Positions 33,269 through 41,387 of a stretch of DNA of 64,000 nucleotides are shown here, one piece after another. The stretch lies in NCBI GenBank assembly GCA_021799475.1, contig JAJZAJ010000002.1, positions 18,855 through 82,854 of the forward strand. Direction: 5' to 3'. This DNA comes from Microcaldota archaeon. Its GTDB lineage: Archaea > Micrarchaeota > Micrarchaeia > Micrarchaeales > Micrarchaeaceae. The notes beneath the pieces are model-generated. The model searched no databases. It had not been told where the DNA came from and saw nothing but the letters and a program-made list of their open reading frames with translations. Position 1 is the stretch's first letter, and each line of letters begins with the position of its first letter. Made by a program: the position numbers and the translations under genes.

Positions 33269-34376
33269 ATGGAAACCTACAGAAACCTGTATCCTGAACT
33301 GTGTTCTTACGATAATCTCGTACTTGCTTGGAAAAGGGCAAGGAAGGGCAAGACGAAGAAGGACTACGTCATAAAATTCGAGTCCGATCTTGAGAATAAC
33401 CTACAGCAGCTTAAGCACGAGCTTGAGACTTTAGTGTATCTTCCGGCCCCCTTGACGACTTTTATAGTGAGGGATCCCAAAACAAGAAGGATAAGCGCAT
33501 CGCATTTCAGGGACAGGGTTGTCCATCATGCTCTTTGCAACATCATAGCCCCTATTTTTGAGAAGGATTTCATACATGATTCGTTTGCCAACCAGAAAGG
33601 CAAGGGCACTCACATGGCCATAAAAAGGATTGAGAAGTTCATGAGGGTTGTACGCGTTGCCACACCAGTCGGGGGGGGGGGCGCAAAAATTGCTGTTTGA
33701 AAAACAGGAAACCCTTGGATATGCGCTTAAGGCGGACATTAAGCATTATTTCGACACGGTGGATCATGCAGTATTGCTCGGCATAATCGAAAGGAAAATA
33801 AAAGACGAAAATACCATCTGGCTGATAAAAACCATTCTCAATAACCACAAAGTCGACGTTTCAGGTAAGGGGATGCCAATCGGCAATCTAACATCGCAGT
33901 TCTTTGCAAATGTCTACCTTAATGAGCTCGACCAATTTGTAAAGCACATTTTGAAGGCCAAATATTATCTAAGATATGTCGACGATTTCACCATTTTTCA
34001 CAGGGACAAGGCAATTCTTGGGAAGTGGAAAAGAGAGATAGAAGGCTTTCTGAACGGGGAGCTCAAAGTGGAGCTACATCCCCAAAAGTCAAGAATAATC
34101 GAGCTTAAAAGGGGCATAACGATGCTTGGTTTCAGGGTATTCTACCATCACAGGCTTCTCAAGAAGAGCAATGCAAGACGGATATGGAAACGGCTAGAGC
34201 GCTTTAAGCAAAAGTACGACAGCGGTGAGCTCACCGCAGAAGAAGCGGCCCGTAGCATGGAGGGATGGATTGCCTATGCCAAGTTTGCAAACACATATAA
34301 CTTTAGGCAGAGCGTTAACTCCAGATTCAGTGATCTGTTTAGCCCAGCCCGGACAGGGCGAAGAACCAGTGCCTGA
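33269..34376 (+). CDS. DGR reverse transcriptase, interrupted by +1 base in a G11 tract
   Basis: Copies the TR transcript with A-specific errors. Domain content: fingers (LVLAWKRARKGKTKKD, RRISASHFRDRVVHHALC, FIHDSFANQKGKGTH), palm LKADIKHYFDTVDH, the DGR signature IGNLTSQFFANVYLN and catalytic YVDD in LRYVDDFTIFH, then thumb (GITMLGFRVFYHH). The 5' part runs in one frame to a stop at about 33700; the palm onward lies in another. The frames join at 11 consecutive G at 33671-33681. With 10 G the protein is continuous (~368 aa). As written, YVDD is not translated from the ATG at 33269. Slippage-controlled phase variation or a sequencing error are the options. Confidence 0.9.
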
Positions 34377-34446
34377 TTCAATAGCCTAATATGTTAAAGC
34401 ATATACATCAATAGTGTTTGGGCAGGGGTAATCCCTTACACGAGAA

Positions 34447-34457
34447 CGAAGGGAGCA
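34447..34457 (+). other. Candidate attR of the tRNA-Glu element
   Basis: CGAAGGGAGCA, identical to the last 11 bases of tRNA-Glu and in the same orientation, about 70 bp after the DGR reverse transcriptase stop. Confidence 0.5.
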
Positions 34458-34498
34458 AATGATATTTGGGGTTATATATAAGTCACTCAAATGCTCCC
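34451..34498. other. Imperfect inverted repeat at the element's right end
   Basis: GGGAGCAAATGA pairs with TCAAATGCTCCC 24 bp later (two mismatches). The 255-bp gap 34377-34631 also holds a GTCGTCGA-rich duplication (34506-34536). No gene is seen here. Confidence 0.4.
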
Positions 34499-34631
34499 CT
34501 ATTTTTGTCGTCGAAGCCAAAATCTGTCGTCGATAAATTTCGTATTTCTTAGAGATTGGATTCTAACATAGTTTTAGTATGAACAGAAAAGAGGGGGGTA
34601 AAGAGTACTTTGACTTTAAATATACTCAAAT

Positions 34632-34886
34632 CTAAATGACGTGAGGCAATATAGTGATTAATTGAAGGAGTATTACTAGTATCAACCAACCATATGCAAT
34701 AATTATAGGCAATCTTCCCCAATAATCTGATAAAAATCTAAAAAGAATTGCTAGTGGTAAGATTATTACCATAGAAAAGATAAACCACTGTGTGCCAGTT
34801 GGATGTAAATACATAATTATTACCATATAAAATATTGCAAGACCTATCAAACTATCAAATAACCAATGTTCTGTTTTTTTATTCAT
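34632..34886 (-). CDS. Small hypothetical membrane protein (three helices)
   Basis: 84 aa. Three hydrophobic segments: residues ~9-25 (LFDSLIGLAIFYMVIIMY), ~33-51 (WFIFSMVIILPLAILFRF) and ~61-80 (IIIAYGWLILVILLQLITI). AT-rich. Its start overlaps the stop of the upstream gene by 4 bp, so the two form an operon. It lies just outside the proposed attR and could belong to a second accessory insertion. No family is recognised. Confidence 0.65.
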   Translation of the reverse strand: MNKKTEHWLFDSLIGLAIFYMVIIMYLHPTGTQWFIFSMVIILPLAILFRFLSDYWGRLPIIIAYGWLILVILLQLITILPHVI

Positions 34887-35353
34887 TTAATCACCATTAA
34901 TTTATTTACCGTTTTCCTATTTAACACTATCTTCTTTCCTTCTTTTATCTTTTTCTTCAGCCTGAACAAGTGTCTTTTCGACAATCCAACGTGTCTAGCG
35001 TCTTTTGTAGTCATATTCTTGATAACATCTGTTATCTTTTGCTCAGTTTTGTTATCATAGATAACGTAATCGTTATCTGAAACACCGATAACTTCTGTTT
35101 CTTCGAGGTTATTTGACTCTTTGCCGATGTGTTCAATGTCATTGATAACAATTTGTTTCCTTCTTAGCTCTCCTATACCACCATCGTACTTGTTATCGTT
35201 ATGATCCATGTAGCCAAAAAGGAATTCTGAAAACGGTTTCCAGTAGAATTTTGTGTTATCGTTGTACTCTTTGCCAGTTTTGTAATCAGTAAATGGACTA
35301 AACAGGACGATATCTTTGTTTTTGTTGAAGCCATGCCATTCGTTCTTGTTCAT
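34883..35353 (-). CDS. Hypothetical protein with C-terminal HTH-like motif
   Basis: 156 aa, AT-rich. The middle contains FGYMDHNDNKYDGGIGELRRKQIVINDIEHIGKESNN. The C-terminus KDARHVGLSKRHLFRLKKKIKEGKKIVLNRKTVNKL resembles helix-turn-helix tails that I associate with archaeal mobile-element proteins ([D/E]A+xxGISKxTLxxxKKKIxEGK). The assignment is by pattern memory only. It overlaps the following small membrane protein gene. Base composition differs from neighbouring housekeeping genes, suggesting horizontal acquisition. Confidence 0.6.
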   Translation of the reverse strand: MNKNEWHGFNKNKDIVLFSPFTDYKTGKEYNDNTKFYWKPFSEFLFGYMDHNDNKYDGGIGELRRKQIVINDIEHIGKESNNLEETEVIGVSDNDYVIYDNKTEQKITDVIKNMTTKDARHVGLSKRHLFRLKKKIKEGKKIVLNRKTVNKLMVIK

Positions 35354-35542
35354 CGATGTGCCGTGGCACAGTATTAACCTCCCTTTGGCTTCCCTTTCGG
35401 CTTTGCAAGTATGTCACACGGCATTGCCCTATCCTCGCTTCTAAAAAGAACCTATATCATCGCGCTCCTCCTAAAACAAACGCCGGAGCAAGATATTTAT
35501 TACTGTCATGTGCATACTTTCTCAATGAATTTTGGGGGTTGC

Positions 35543-36181
35543 ATGGCGAAAACGGCTATACTGATTGGAAATGGGATTTTCGACTCAAGCATAAAGGACT
35601 ATAGGAATTATGTCGATGAATTTATAGATTTCGCAAATAGGAACAGGATGGATCGCGTGATAGTTTCTGGCGGCCATACGGATACGAATTCAATGCATTC
35701 TGAAGCCTCATCACTGAATAATTACATGAAGCCGCGCCTGGACAAGCGCATAAAACTCGTTACTGAAGAAAAATCGATTACTGCGTCTCAGTCTATAAAG
35801 TATATCAAACCAATCCTGAGGCTAAAACCACACGATGATGTAACGGTGTTCTGCGATTCCGCGATAGCTGTGAAAGTCATGTGGTTTGTCATGCACTACT
35901 GGTTCAGCATGAGCAAAAAAGAGATAGAAGGAGATGCTTTAAACTTTATATCAGCGCATTATTCAAGACGCAACGGGATCGATGATATGGGTAAATGGAT
36001 AAGCGTAACTGGCGTGCTGTACAAGAATGTCGAGGTGCATCCATACATCATCAAGCCTTCGCTTCCGTCTGCTATAGCACAACAGCTCATCTCTATTATA
36101 GATATCGCTTCAATTTACAACCCAGCATTGTACAAAGATTTCATATCTGCTACAAAACAAAGGTACGGGCTGAAAAAGTAG
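35543..36181 (+). CDS. DUF218/YdcF-like protein
   Basis: 212 aa from ATG 35543 (GGGGGTT precedes it; the upstream frame looks non-coding). The Rossmann-like start AILIGNGIFDSSIKDYRNYVDEF and the DRVIVSGGHTDTNSMHSEASSL motif are typical of DUF218, as is the later TEEKSITASQSIKYI. Members are linked to cell-envelope or SAM binding, but the reaction is generally unknown. A TATA-like GATATTTATTACTG at about 35491-35504 is in place. It is followed 19 bp later by the exonuclease III gene, probably one transcript. Confidence 0.75.
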   Translation: MAKTAILIGNGIFDSSIKDYRNYVDEFIDFANRNRMDRVIVSGGHTDTNSMHSEASSLNNYMKPRLDKRIKLVTEEKSITASQSIKYIKPILRLKPHDDVTVFCDSAIAVKVMWFVMHYWFSMSKKEIEGDALNFISAHYSRRNGIDDMGKWISVTGVLYKNVEVHPYIIKPSLPSAIAQQLISIIDIASIYNPALYKDFISATKQRYGLKK

Positions 36182-36200
36182 CTACAGTACAATGATCCAC

Positions 36201-36950
36201 ATGAAAATAGTATCGTGGAATGTCAACGGTATAAACGCATGCATAAGGAAGGGGGCGAACAGCTTCTTCAGCTCGGAAAAAGCTGATATCTATTGTTTCC
36301 AGGAGATGAAAGCAACTAAGGAAAAACTGCCCGGGATCCTCGATGGCTACAACCAGTTTCATTCACACGCGAAAAAGAAGGGATACAGCGGCGTGTCAAC
36401 TTTTTCTAGGATTGAGCCTCTGTCAGTTATTGACGGCATAGGATACGAGGACATTGATAATGAAGGCAGGGTGCTAACATTAGAGTTTCCGGAATTTTTT
36501 CTTATCAACGCGTACTTTCCTCACACGCAAAGAGAACTAAAACGCCTTGACTACAAGATGAGATTCAACAGCAATTTCCTCAATTTCTGCCAGGAGCTTG
36601 ATAAAACAAAACCGATAATCATCGCATCGGATTTCAATGTTGCACATACTGAGCTAGACCTTGCGAATCCAAAGGAAAACCAGCAGAACGCAGGCTTTAC
36701 CCAACAGGAAAGAGAATGGTTCGATTATTTTCTAAAAGAGGGCTTTATCGATACCTTCAGGGAATTCGTCAAAGACGGAGGCCACTATACATGGTGGACT
36801 TATAGGAACAATGCCCGCGCCAGGAATATAGGTTGGAGGATAGACTACTTCATTATAAGCAACAGGTTGAGGAGAAGGCTGCTCTCAAGCAAGATTCTCA
36901 GTGACGTGGCAGGCTCCGATCACTGCCCTATCGTTCTAGAGCTATTATGA
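36201..36950 (+). CDS. xthA: Exodeoxyribonuclease III / AP endonuclease
   Basis: 249 aa of the EEP fold. MKIVSWNVNGINA is followed by catalytic Glu in YCFQEMKATKEK, then GYSGVSTFSR, NAYFPHTQRELKRLDYK, metal-site DFNVAHTELDL, and C-terminal GWRIDYFIIS and GSDHCPIVLEL with the catalytic Asp-His. It cleaves 5' of abasic sites in base-excision repair and has 3'-5' exonuclease activity. ATG 36201 fits the family start; ATG 36192 is an alternative. It pairs functionally with the HhH-GPD glycosylase at 57.6 kb. Confidence 0.95.
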   Translation: MKIVSWNVNGINACIRKGANSFFSSEKADIYCFQEMKATKEKLPGILDGYNQFHSHAKKKGYSGVSTFSRIEPLSVIDGIGYEDIDNEGRVLTLEFPEFFLINAYFPHTQRELKRLDYKMRFNSNFLNFCQELDKTKPIIIASDFNVAHTELDLANPKENQQNAGFTQQEREWFDYFLKEGFIDTFREFVKDGGHYTWWTYRNNARARNIGWRIDYFIISNRLRRRLLSSKILSDVAGSDHCPIVLELL

Positions 36951-36973
36951 TGCCCGAATGCCTTTCTGCTTTT

Positions 36974-37789
36974 CTACTTCCTGTGATTTTTCTCCCATAT
37001 TCTTTTGTCGCCCCAGAGGCCGTATCTCCACACATTGAACTCCACTACCTGCGTATGGTCGATAAATAGGTTGGCATCCCTCGCGACATTCCTGAGGTAC
37101 CATTTGAAGACAACAGGGTCTGCAGCTTCGAACATCCATCTCTTGTAGCCGTACCTGCCGAGCACCTTTTTCAGCAGGTCTATGCGCCATTCCTTTTCCG
37201 GCAGGTCTTCCGTAACACCCTCAGATTCGAACATGAGCATGTGCGCCCCTGCCTTTATCATCGCATCCGCTTCCTGGAAGAAATCCTTTACCGGTCTCAT
37301 GACCCTCTTATATCCTGATACGTGTGTTCCCGCGCCAGTGCCTTCCATCATCGTCACTTCTGGCTTAGGATCCATTCCAAGGTCAAGAACGCGCTCCACC
37401 AGATTTATCTTCTCATCAAGCGTCATCTTAGCAAGTCCTCTCGAGATCTCCACGACATCGTAGCCGAGCCTATGTGCCTCCTCGAAATACTTCTGCACCG
37501 CCCTATCGCCCTCAACCCATACACGTTCCACGAAACCACCAGTTGAAACGTAGATGCCATGGTCATGGCATACTTTGATTATGTGCTTAACCTTATCCTT
37601 TGACAGCAGCATCGCGGAATATCCTGGCAGCTTTATCCCATCGAAATATTCTCCCCAGTCCTCAACCATCTGCTCAAGATGTTTGACAGTAATCATATTG
37701 TAATACGGGCCCCTTACCTCTATTACCCCACTCTTCCTCGGCTTCTCCGGCACATCTGCCATCTTCAGAAAGTTAAAAATATGTTCCAT
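36974..37789 (-). CDS. comA: Phosphosulfolactate synthase family protein (ComA-like)
   Basis: 271 aa TIM barrel. KPRKSGVIEVRGPYYN, GEYFDGIKLPGYSAML, YVSTGGFVERVWVEG, GYDVVEISRGLAKM, KPEVTMMEGTGAG and AGAHMLMFESEGVTE are strongly ComA-like. ComA adds sulfite to phosphoenolpyruvate in the first step of coenzyme M synthesis. No other CoM gene is in this window, and the family also occurs in non-methanogens, so the true substrate is open. It is the last gene of the mdh-citrate synthase-idh-prpD operon, 4 bp after prpD. Confidence 0.88.
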   Translation of the reverse strand: MEHIFNFLKMADVPEKPRKSGVIEVRGPYYNMITVKHLEQMVEDWGEYFDGIKLPGYSAMLLSKDKVKHIIKVCHDHGIYVSTGGFVERVWVEGDRAVQKYFEEAHRLGYDVVEISRGLAKMTLDEKINLVERVLDLGMDPKPEVTMMEGTGAGTHVSGYKRVMRPVKDFFQEADAMIKAGAHMLMFESEGVTEDLPEKEWRIDLLKKVLGRYGYKRWMFEAADPVVFKWYLRNVARDANLFIDHTQVVEFNVWRYGLWGDKRIWEKNHRK

Positions 37790-37793
37790 GCAA

Positions 37794-39158
37794 TTACCAA
37801 AACCTCAATACTGAGAATAGTCTATCAATCCTTTTAATGTTTTGGAAGCTCCAGAGCATCTCCAATACAGTTTCCGCAGCATCTCTCTTTAAGTGTTTCT
37901 TAACAAGAGAAAAGAACTTCGTTTCGATTTCAAGATCGCTCATGGGATTCATCGGATGCCCTTTCGGATGCCTGCACATCGAACTCAGGATTGTTCCGTC
38001 CTTCATTCTCACTATTACCTCATTTGCCTCAATGTGTACGTCTTTTGCGGTAAATTCCTTTGCAATAACGACCTTTGTCTTCCGCATCAGGGCAAGCCTA
38101 TTCTTATCATTCAGCTTCCCGCTGCTGTATGATTCTGCCGTCACGGTTCCATCAACCAGCGCGGAAGCCACGACATACGGCAGGCTGTGGTCTGCCGTCT
38201 CCTTATTCTTCGGGGCCCATTTCATCCTGTCGCTGCCCAATATCTTGTACCCTCCCTCTGTGGTCTTTATCAAAATGCTTTCTATGCTGCTTATGCTGCT
38301 GGCGTCATGCAGTTTTTTCCTGATATCGAGGGCGCACGATACCGCGCTCTGTGCCCTCATCTCGACAGGATAGAACTTGAACGTAGTGTCATTTATCTTG
38401 AATTTATGGTCAGGCATGGAAAGTGAGAACTTCCCGCTTACTTCCTTGAAGAATCCCATCTCTCCTTCGAAAACCGGGCTAGGCCCTTCTACTCCGTTCT
38501 TTGCCAACCCTGCTGCAAACACGGCATTCCTCGCCGCGTTAGAAAAGGCGAAGGCTTTCCACATTGATATCCTGCCTGCCCTTACCTGGCGCAGGGAGAG
38601 GCTGGAACTCAGCGCTATGTTTATGGCTTCGGCAGTCTGTTTCTCTCCAAGTCCCATAAGCTTTGACGCGGCAGCGGCCACTGACACGAGCCCGTAGTTT
38701 ACATGGTCCCACCCATTCCTCCATAGCGCTGCACTATCGGCGAGGCTGCACTGTATCTGATACGCAAGCACAACTGCAAGGATTATTTCCTTGCCGCTTT
38801 TCTTCTCTGCTTCGGCAACAGCCAAGATCGGCATGATATTGTCGCTGGGATGAGAGAATTCCTTTGCGTCGTAATCGTCGTTGTAATCGAGGTAGCGTGC
38901 CATTCCCCCATTGATGAACGCGGCCAATTGCGGCGACGTCGTTCTTTCCGTTCCAAGTATTGTCGATACAGAAGCCTTTTTTCCATCTCTATAATCAATA
39001 GATTTCATCGCCATTGCTATCGGAGGCTCCTTTGCTGCATTTACCGCACACCCAAAAGTATCAATCATTACGCGCTTTGCCGCATGCACGTCATGCTCGC
39101 CAAGATCTTCGTACTTTAACTTCACTGCGTATTTTGCAATCCTCTCAGCAAGTTCCAT
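37794..39158 (-). CDS. MmgE/PrpD family dehydratase
   Basis: 454 aa. MmgE/PrpD features: DTFGCAVNAAKEPP, GTERTTSPQLAAFINGGMARYLDYNDDY (substrate site), HPSDNIMPILAVAE, and a C-terminal KWAPKNKETADHSLPYVVASALVDG block. Family members dehydrate 2-methylcitrate; some also act on citrate/isocitrate. Its position between isocitrate dehydrogenase and ComA in an operon with citrate synthase, with no aconitase in view, suggests it converts citrate to aconitate or isocitrate here. That role is inference. One base separates it from idh. Confidence 0.9.
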   Translation of the reverse strand: MELAERIAKYAVKLKYEDLGEHDVHAAKRVMIDTFGCAVNAAKEPPIAMAMKSIDYRDGKKASVSTILGTERTTSPQLAAFINGGMARYLDYNDDYDAKEFSHPSDNIMPILAVAEAEKKSGKEIILAVVLAYQIQCSLADSAALWRNGWDHVNYGLVSVAAAASKLMGLGEKQTAEAINIALSSSLSLRQVRAGRISMWKAFAFSNAARNAVFAAGLAKNGVEGPSPVFEGEMGFFKEVSGKFSLSMPDHKFKINDTTFKFYPVEMRAQSAVSCALDIRKKLHDASSISSIESILIKTTEGGYKILGSDRMKWAPKNKETADHSLPYVVASALVDGTVTAESYSSGKLNDKNRLALMRKTKVVIAKEFTAKDVHIEANEVIVRMKDGTILSSMCRHPKGHPMNPMSDLEIETKFFSLVKKHLKRDAAETVLEMLWSFQNIKRIDRLFSVLRFW

Positions 39159-39159
39159 C

Positions 39160-40242
39160 TCATCCCTTTATCTTCCTTATTATCGCAATCGCCATTTCCT
39201 TCGTGCCTGCGGGGTTCTTCTCCTTGAGGTCGTAAGTAAGGTGCTTCCCTTCTTTTATTACAGAAGCAACTGCCTTTTCAATGTTCCGCGCTGCTTTTAT
39301 CTTGCCCAGATGCTCTAGCATCATCGCAGCGCTCAGCACTGCCGCGGTAGGATTCACCTTGTCCATCCTGCTGTACTTAGGTGCGCTTCCATGAACGGGT
39401 TCAAAAATTGCATAGTGACTGCCTATATTCCCGCTTGGGGCTATGCCAAGTCCTCCTACAAGCCCCGAGCATAGGTCAGACAGTATATCTCCGTAAAGGT
39501 TTGGGCAGAGCAGCACATCATACAATTCCGGTTTGACCACCAACTGCATGCACATGTTGTCTATTATCCTGTCATCGAATTTTATGCTCTTGTGCTTGTC
39601 CGATATCTTCCTCGCCTCTCTCAGGAAGAGGCCATCTGTGAATTTCATTATGTTGGCCTTGTGCACTGCCGTGACCAGCCTTCTCTTGTGGATCTTTGCA
39701 TACTCGAAAGCGAATTCCGCTATCCTTCTGCTTCCGTATGGCGATATAGGCTTGAAACCTATCGCACTGTCTTTCCGTATCGTCTTTCCAGTAGTCCTCT
39801 TTGCGAAGCGTATAAGCTTTCTTGCACTGCTTGTATTTGTATCATATTCAATTCCTGCATATACGTCTTCCGTATTCTCCCTTATAACTACTATATCTAC
39901 ATTGCTGTATTTCGAGGCTATTCCGGATATCAGCTTTGCAGGTCTGACATTGGCGAACAGGTCGAGCTGCTGGCGCAGTTCTACATTTATGCTTCTGAAA
40001 CCGGTGCCTATCGGGGTAGTTACCGGCCCTTTTAATGCGACTCCGTTTCTTTTTATGGAGGCGATAGTCTTCTGGGGGAGCAGTGTGCCATGCTTGTTCA
40101 TGGCCTCCTCTCCGGCAAGCTGTTCATCCCATTCCACGGAGAAGCCATCGACATCCGCAGCAGCGTCAACGCATTTCCTTGCCGCATCAGCAACTTCCGG
40201 ACCTATGCCATCGCCTGGTATGAAAGTAATAGCGTATTGCAT
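39160..40242 (-). CDS. icd: Isocitrate dehydrogenase (isocitrate/isopropylmalate family)
   Basis: 360 aa beta-decarboxylating dehydrogenase. Substrate loop GFRSINVELRQQLDLFANVRP has the Ser, Asn and Arg residues of isocitrate enzymes, followed by RENTEDVYAGIEYD, HKANIMKFTDGLF with the catalytic Lys, and DILSDLCSGLVGGLG with metal Asp. The HGSAPKYSRMDKVNPTA segment has the Lys-Tyr pair that in E. coli binds the NADP 2'-phosphate, suggesting NADP preference (inference). It converts isocitrate to 2-oxoglutarate and lies 9 bp after citrate synthase. Confidence 0.92.
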   Translation of the reverse strand: MQYAITFIPGDGIGPEVADAARKCVDAAADVDGFSVEWDEQLAGEEAMNKHGTLLPQKTIASIKRNGVALKGPVTTPIGTGFRSINVELRQQLDLFANVRPAKLISGIASKYSNVDIVVIRENTEDVYAGIEYDTNTSSARKLIRFAKRTTGKTIRKDSAIGFKPISPYGSRRIAEFAFEYAKIHKRRLVTAVHKANIMKFTDGLFLREARKISDKHKSIKFDDRIIDNMCMQLVVKPELYDVLLCPNLYGDILSDLCSGLVGGLGIAPSGNIGSHYAIFEPVHGSAPKYSRMDKVNPTAAVLSAAMMLEHLGKIKAARNIEKAVASVIKEGKHLTYDLKEKNPAGTKEMAIAIIRKIKG

Positions 40243-40251
40243 CTAACCAGC

Positions 40252-41385
40252 TTATTGTCGCTTTTCTATAGGTATGAACTTTAAACCGGTCTTACCTATA
40301 AAGTTCTCCGCAGGCCTTATAAGCCTGTTGTCGCTGTACTGCTCAAGCATATGTGCGAGCCATCCGAATGACCTTGCTATGGCGAATATCGGCGAATAGA
40401 GCTCTACAGGCAGACCAAGGTGCTTGTAAACTATCGCGGAATAGAAATCAACATTAGGGTAAAGATTCTTCTGCTCTCTCATCGTCCTTTCAAGCACATC
40501 TGCAATCTCTATATACTTCATGTTTCCTCTCATCTTGCTCAGCAGTACCGCATTCTTCCTAAGCACCTTCGCGCGAGGGTCATAAGTCTTGTATATCCTG
40601 TGACCGTAGCCCATTACTCTTCCGTGGGTCTCGAGGATTTTCATCACATACCTTTCCGCATCTTCCGGTTGCCTTATCTTATTATCGAGCATCTCGATGA
40701 CTTCCTGCGCGGCGCCTCCATGCAACGGACCTTTCAGCGTTCCTACCGCGCTGGTAAAGCCCGAGAACAGGTCGCTAAGCGTCGACACAGTGACTCTCGC
40801 GGAAAACGTAGAGGCGTTGAATCCGTGGTCAATATGCAGGAGGAAATCGGTATCCATCGCTTTGGATGATATCTCATCAGGTATCTTTCCGGAAAGCATG
40901 TAGAGAAAATTTGCTGCATGATCGAGTTTGAGGTTTGGCGGCACTGGCTTCATTCCATGCCTGATTCTGTAGGAGTATGCTGCTATTGTGGCGAACTTTG
41001 CCGCTATAGAAAGCCCTGTCTTGAGCTTCATATGCGCATCGACATCCCTGGGATCCGGCTCATCCGAGCCCAACGCGCTGACAATGGTTCTGAGCGCTTC
41101 CATCGGCGTGGTTTTTTTATTAAGCTTTTTCATCAGCGCAACAGTGCCATCGGGCAGAGCCCGTTCTCTTTTCAGCTCCGCACTGAACGCGACAAGCTTC
41201 TTTCTGGTCGGCAGGCTGCCATTGACAATCAGATAAGCGGCTTCTTCAAAACTGCAATTCCCTGCTATGTCTTTGATATCATAACCCCTGTAGTAGAGAT
41301 GGCCTTTCATCCCGGCAACGAAACTTATCTTTGTGTCTGCGACCGTCACTCCCTCAAGCCCCTTTCCAAAATTTTTTCCTGCCAT
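40252..41385 (-). CDS. gltA: Citrate synthase (short, 2-methylcitrate/citrate type)
   Basis: 377 aa. Active-site landmarks: LLHIDHGFNASTFSARV (first catalytic His), LKGPLHGGAAQEVIEM, VMGYGHRIYKTYDPRAKVL (second His, Arg), and near the C-terminus FYSAIVYKHLGLP with the catalytic Asp replaced or shifted relative to the usual DFYSG; the aligned residue is in NVDFYSA. It condenses oxaloacetate with acetyl-CoA (or propionyl-CoA). The PrpD-type neighbour keeps the methylcitrate option open, while the mdh and idh neighbours favour citrate. It lies 2 bp after mdh. Confidence 0.93.
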   Translation of the reverse strand: MAGKNFGKGLEGVTVADTKISFVAGMKGHLYYRGYDIKDIAGNCSFEEAAYLIVNGSLPTRKKLVAFSAELKRERALPDGTVALMKKLNKKTTPMEALRTIVSALGSDEPDPRDVDAHMKLKTGLSIAAKFATIAAYSYRIRHGMKPVPPNLKLDHAANFLYMLSGKIPDEISSKAMDTDFLLHIDHGFNASTFSARVTVSTLSDLFSGFTSAVGTLKGPLHGGAAQEVIEMLDNKIRQPEDAERYVMKILETHGRVMGYGHRIYKTYDPRAKVLRKNAVLLSKMRGNMKYIEIADVLERTMREQKNLYPNVDFYSAIVYKHLGLPVELYSPIFAIARSFGWLAHMLEQYSDNRLIRPAENFIGKTGLKFIPIEKRQ

Positions 41386-41387
41386 GC

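Larger units (their letters stand above)
17048..34457. mobile_element. Putative integrated element carrying defence genes and a DGR
   Basis: Bounded by 11-bp direct repeats of the tRNA-Glu 3' end. It starts with a tyrosine recombinase and a ribbon-helix-helix gene, then an AbiE-like pair, type III restriction-modification, a short-Argonaute operon, unknown genes, an IS110-type insertion and a DGR. The 18.8-28.6 kb stretch is visibly more AT-rich than the flanking housekeeping genes, suggesting separate origin. No replication gene is recognisable, so an integrative mobile island or decayed provirus/plasmid is more likely than an autonomous plasmid. Confidence 0.6.

Noticed and set aside
39533..40246. 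Plus-strand frame of 237 codons
   Set aside because: Antisense to isocitrate dehydrogenase, which is unambiguous.
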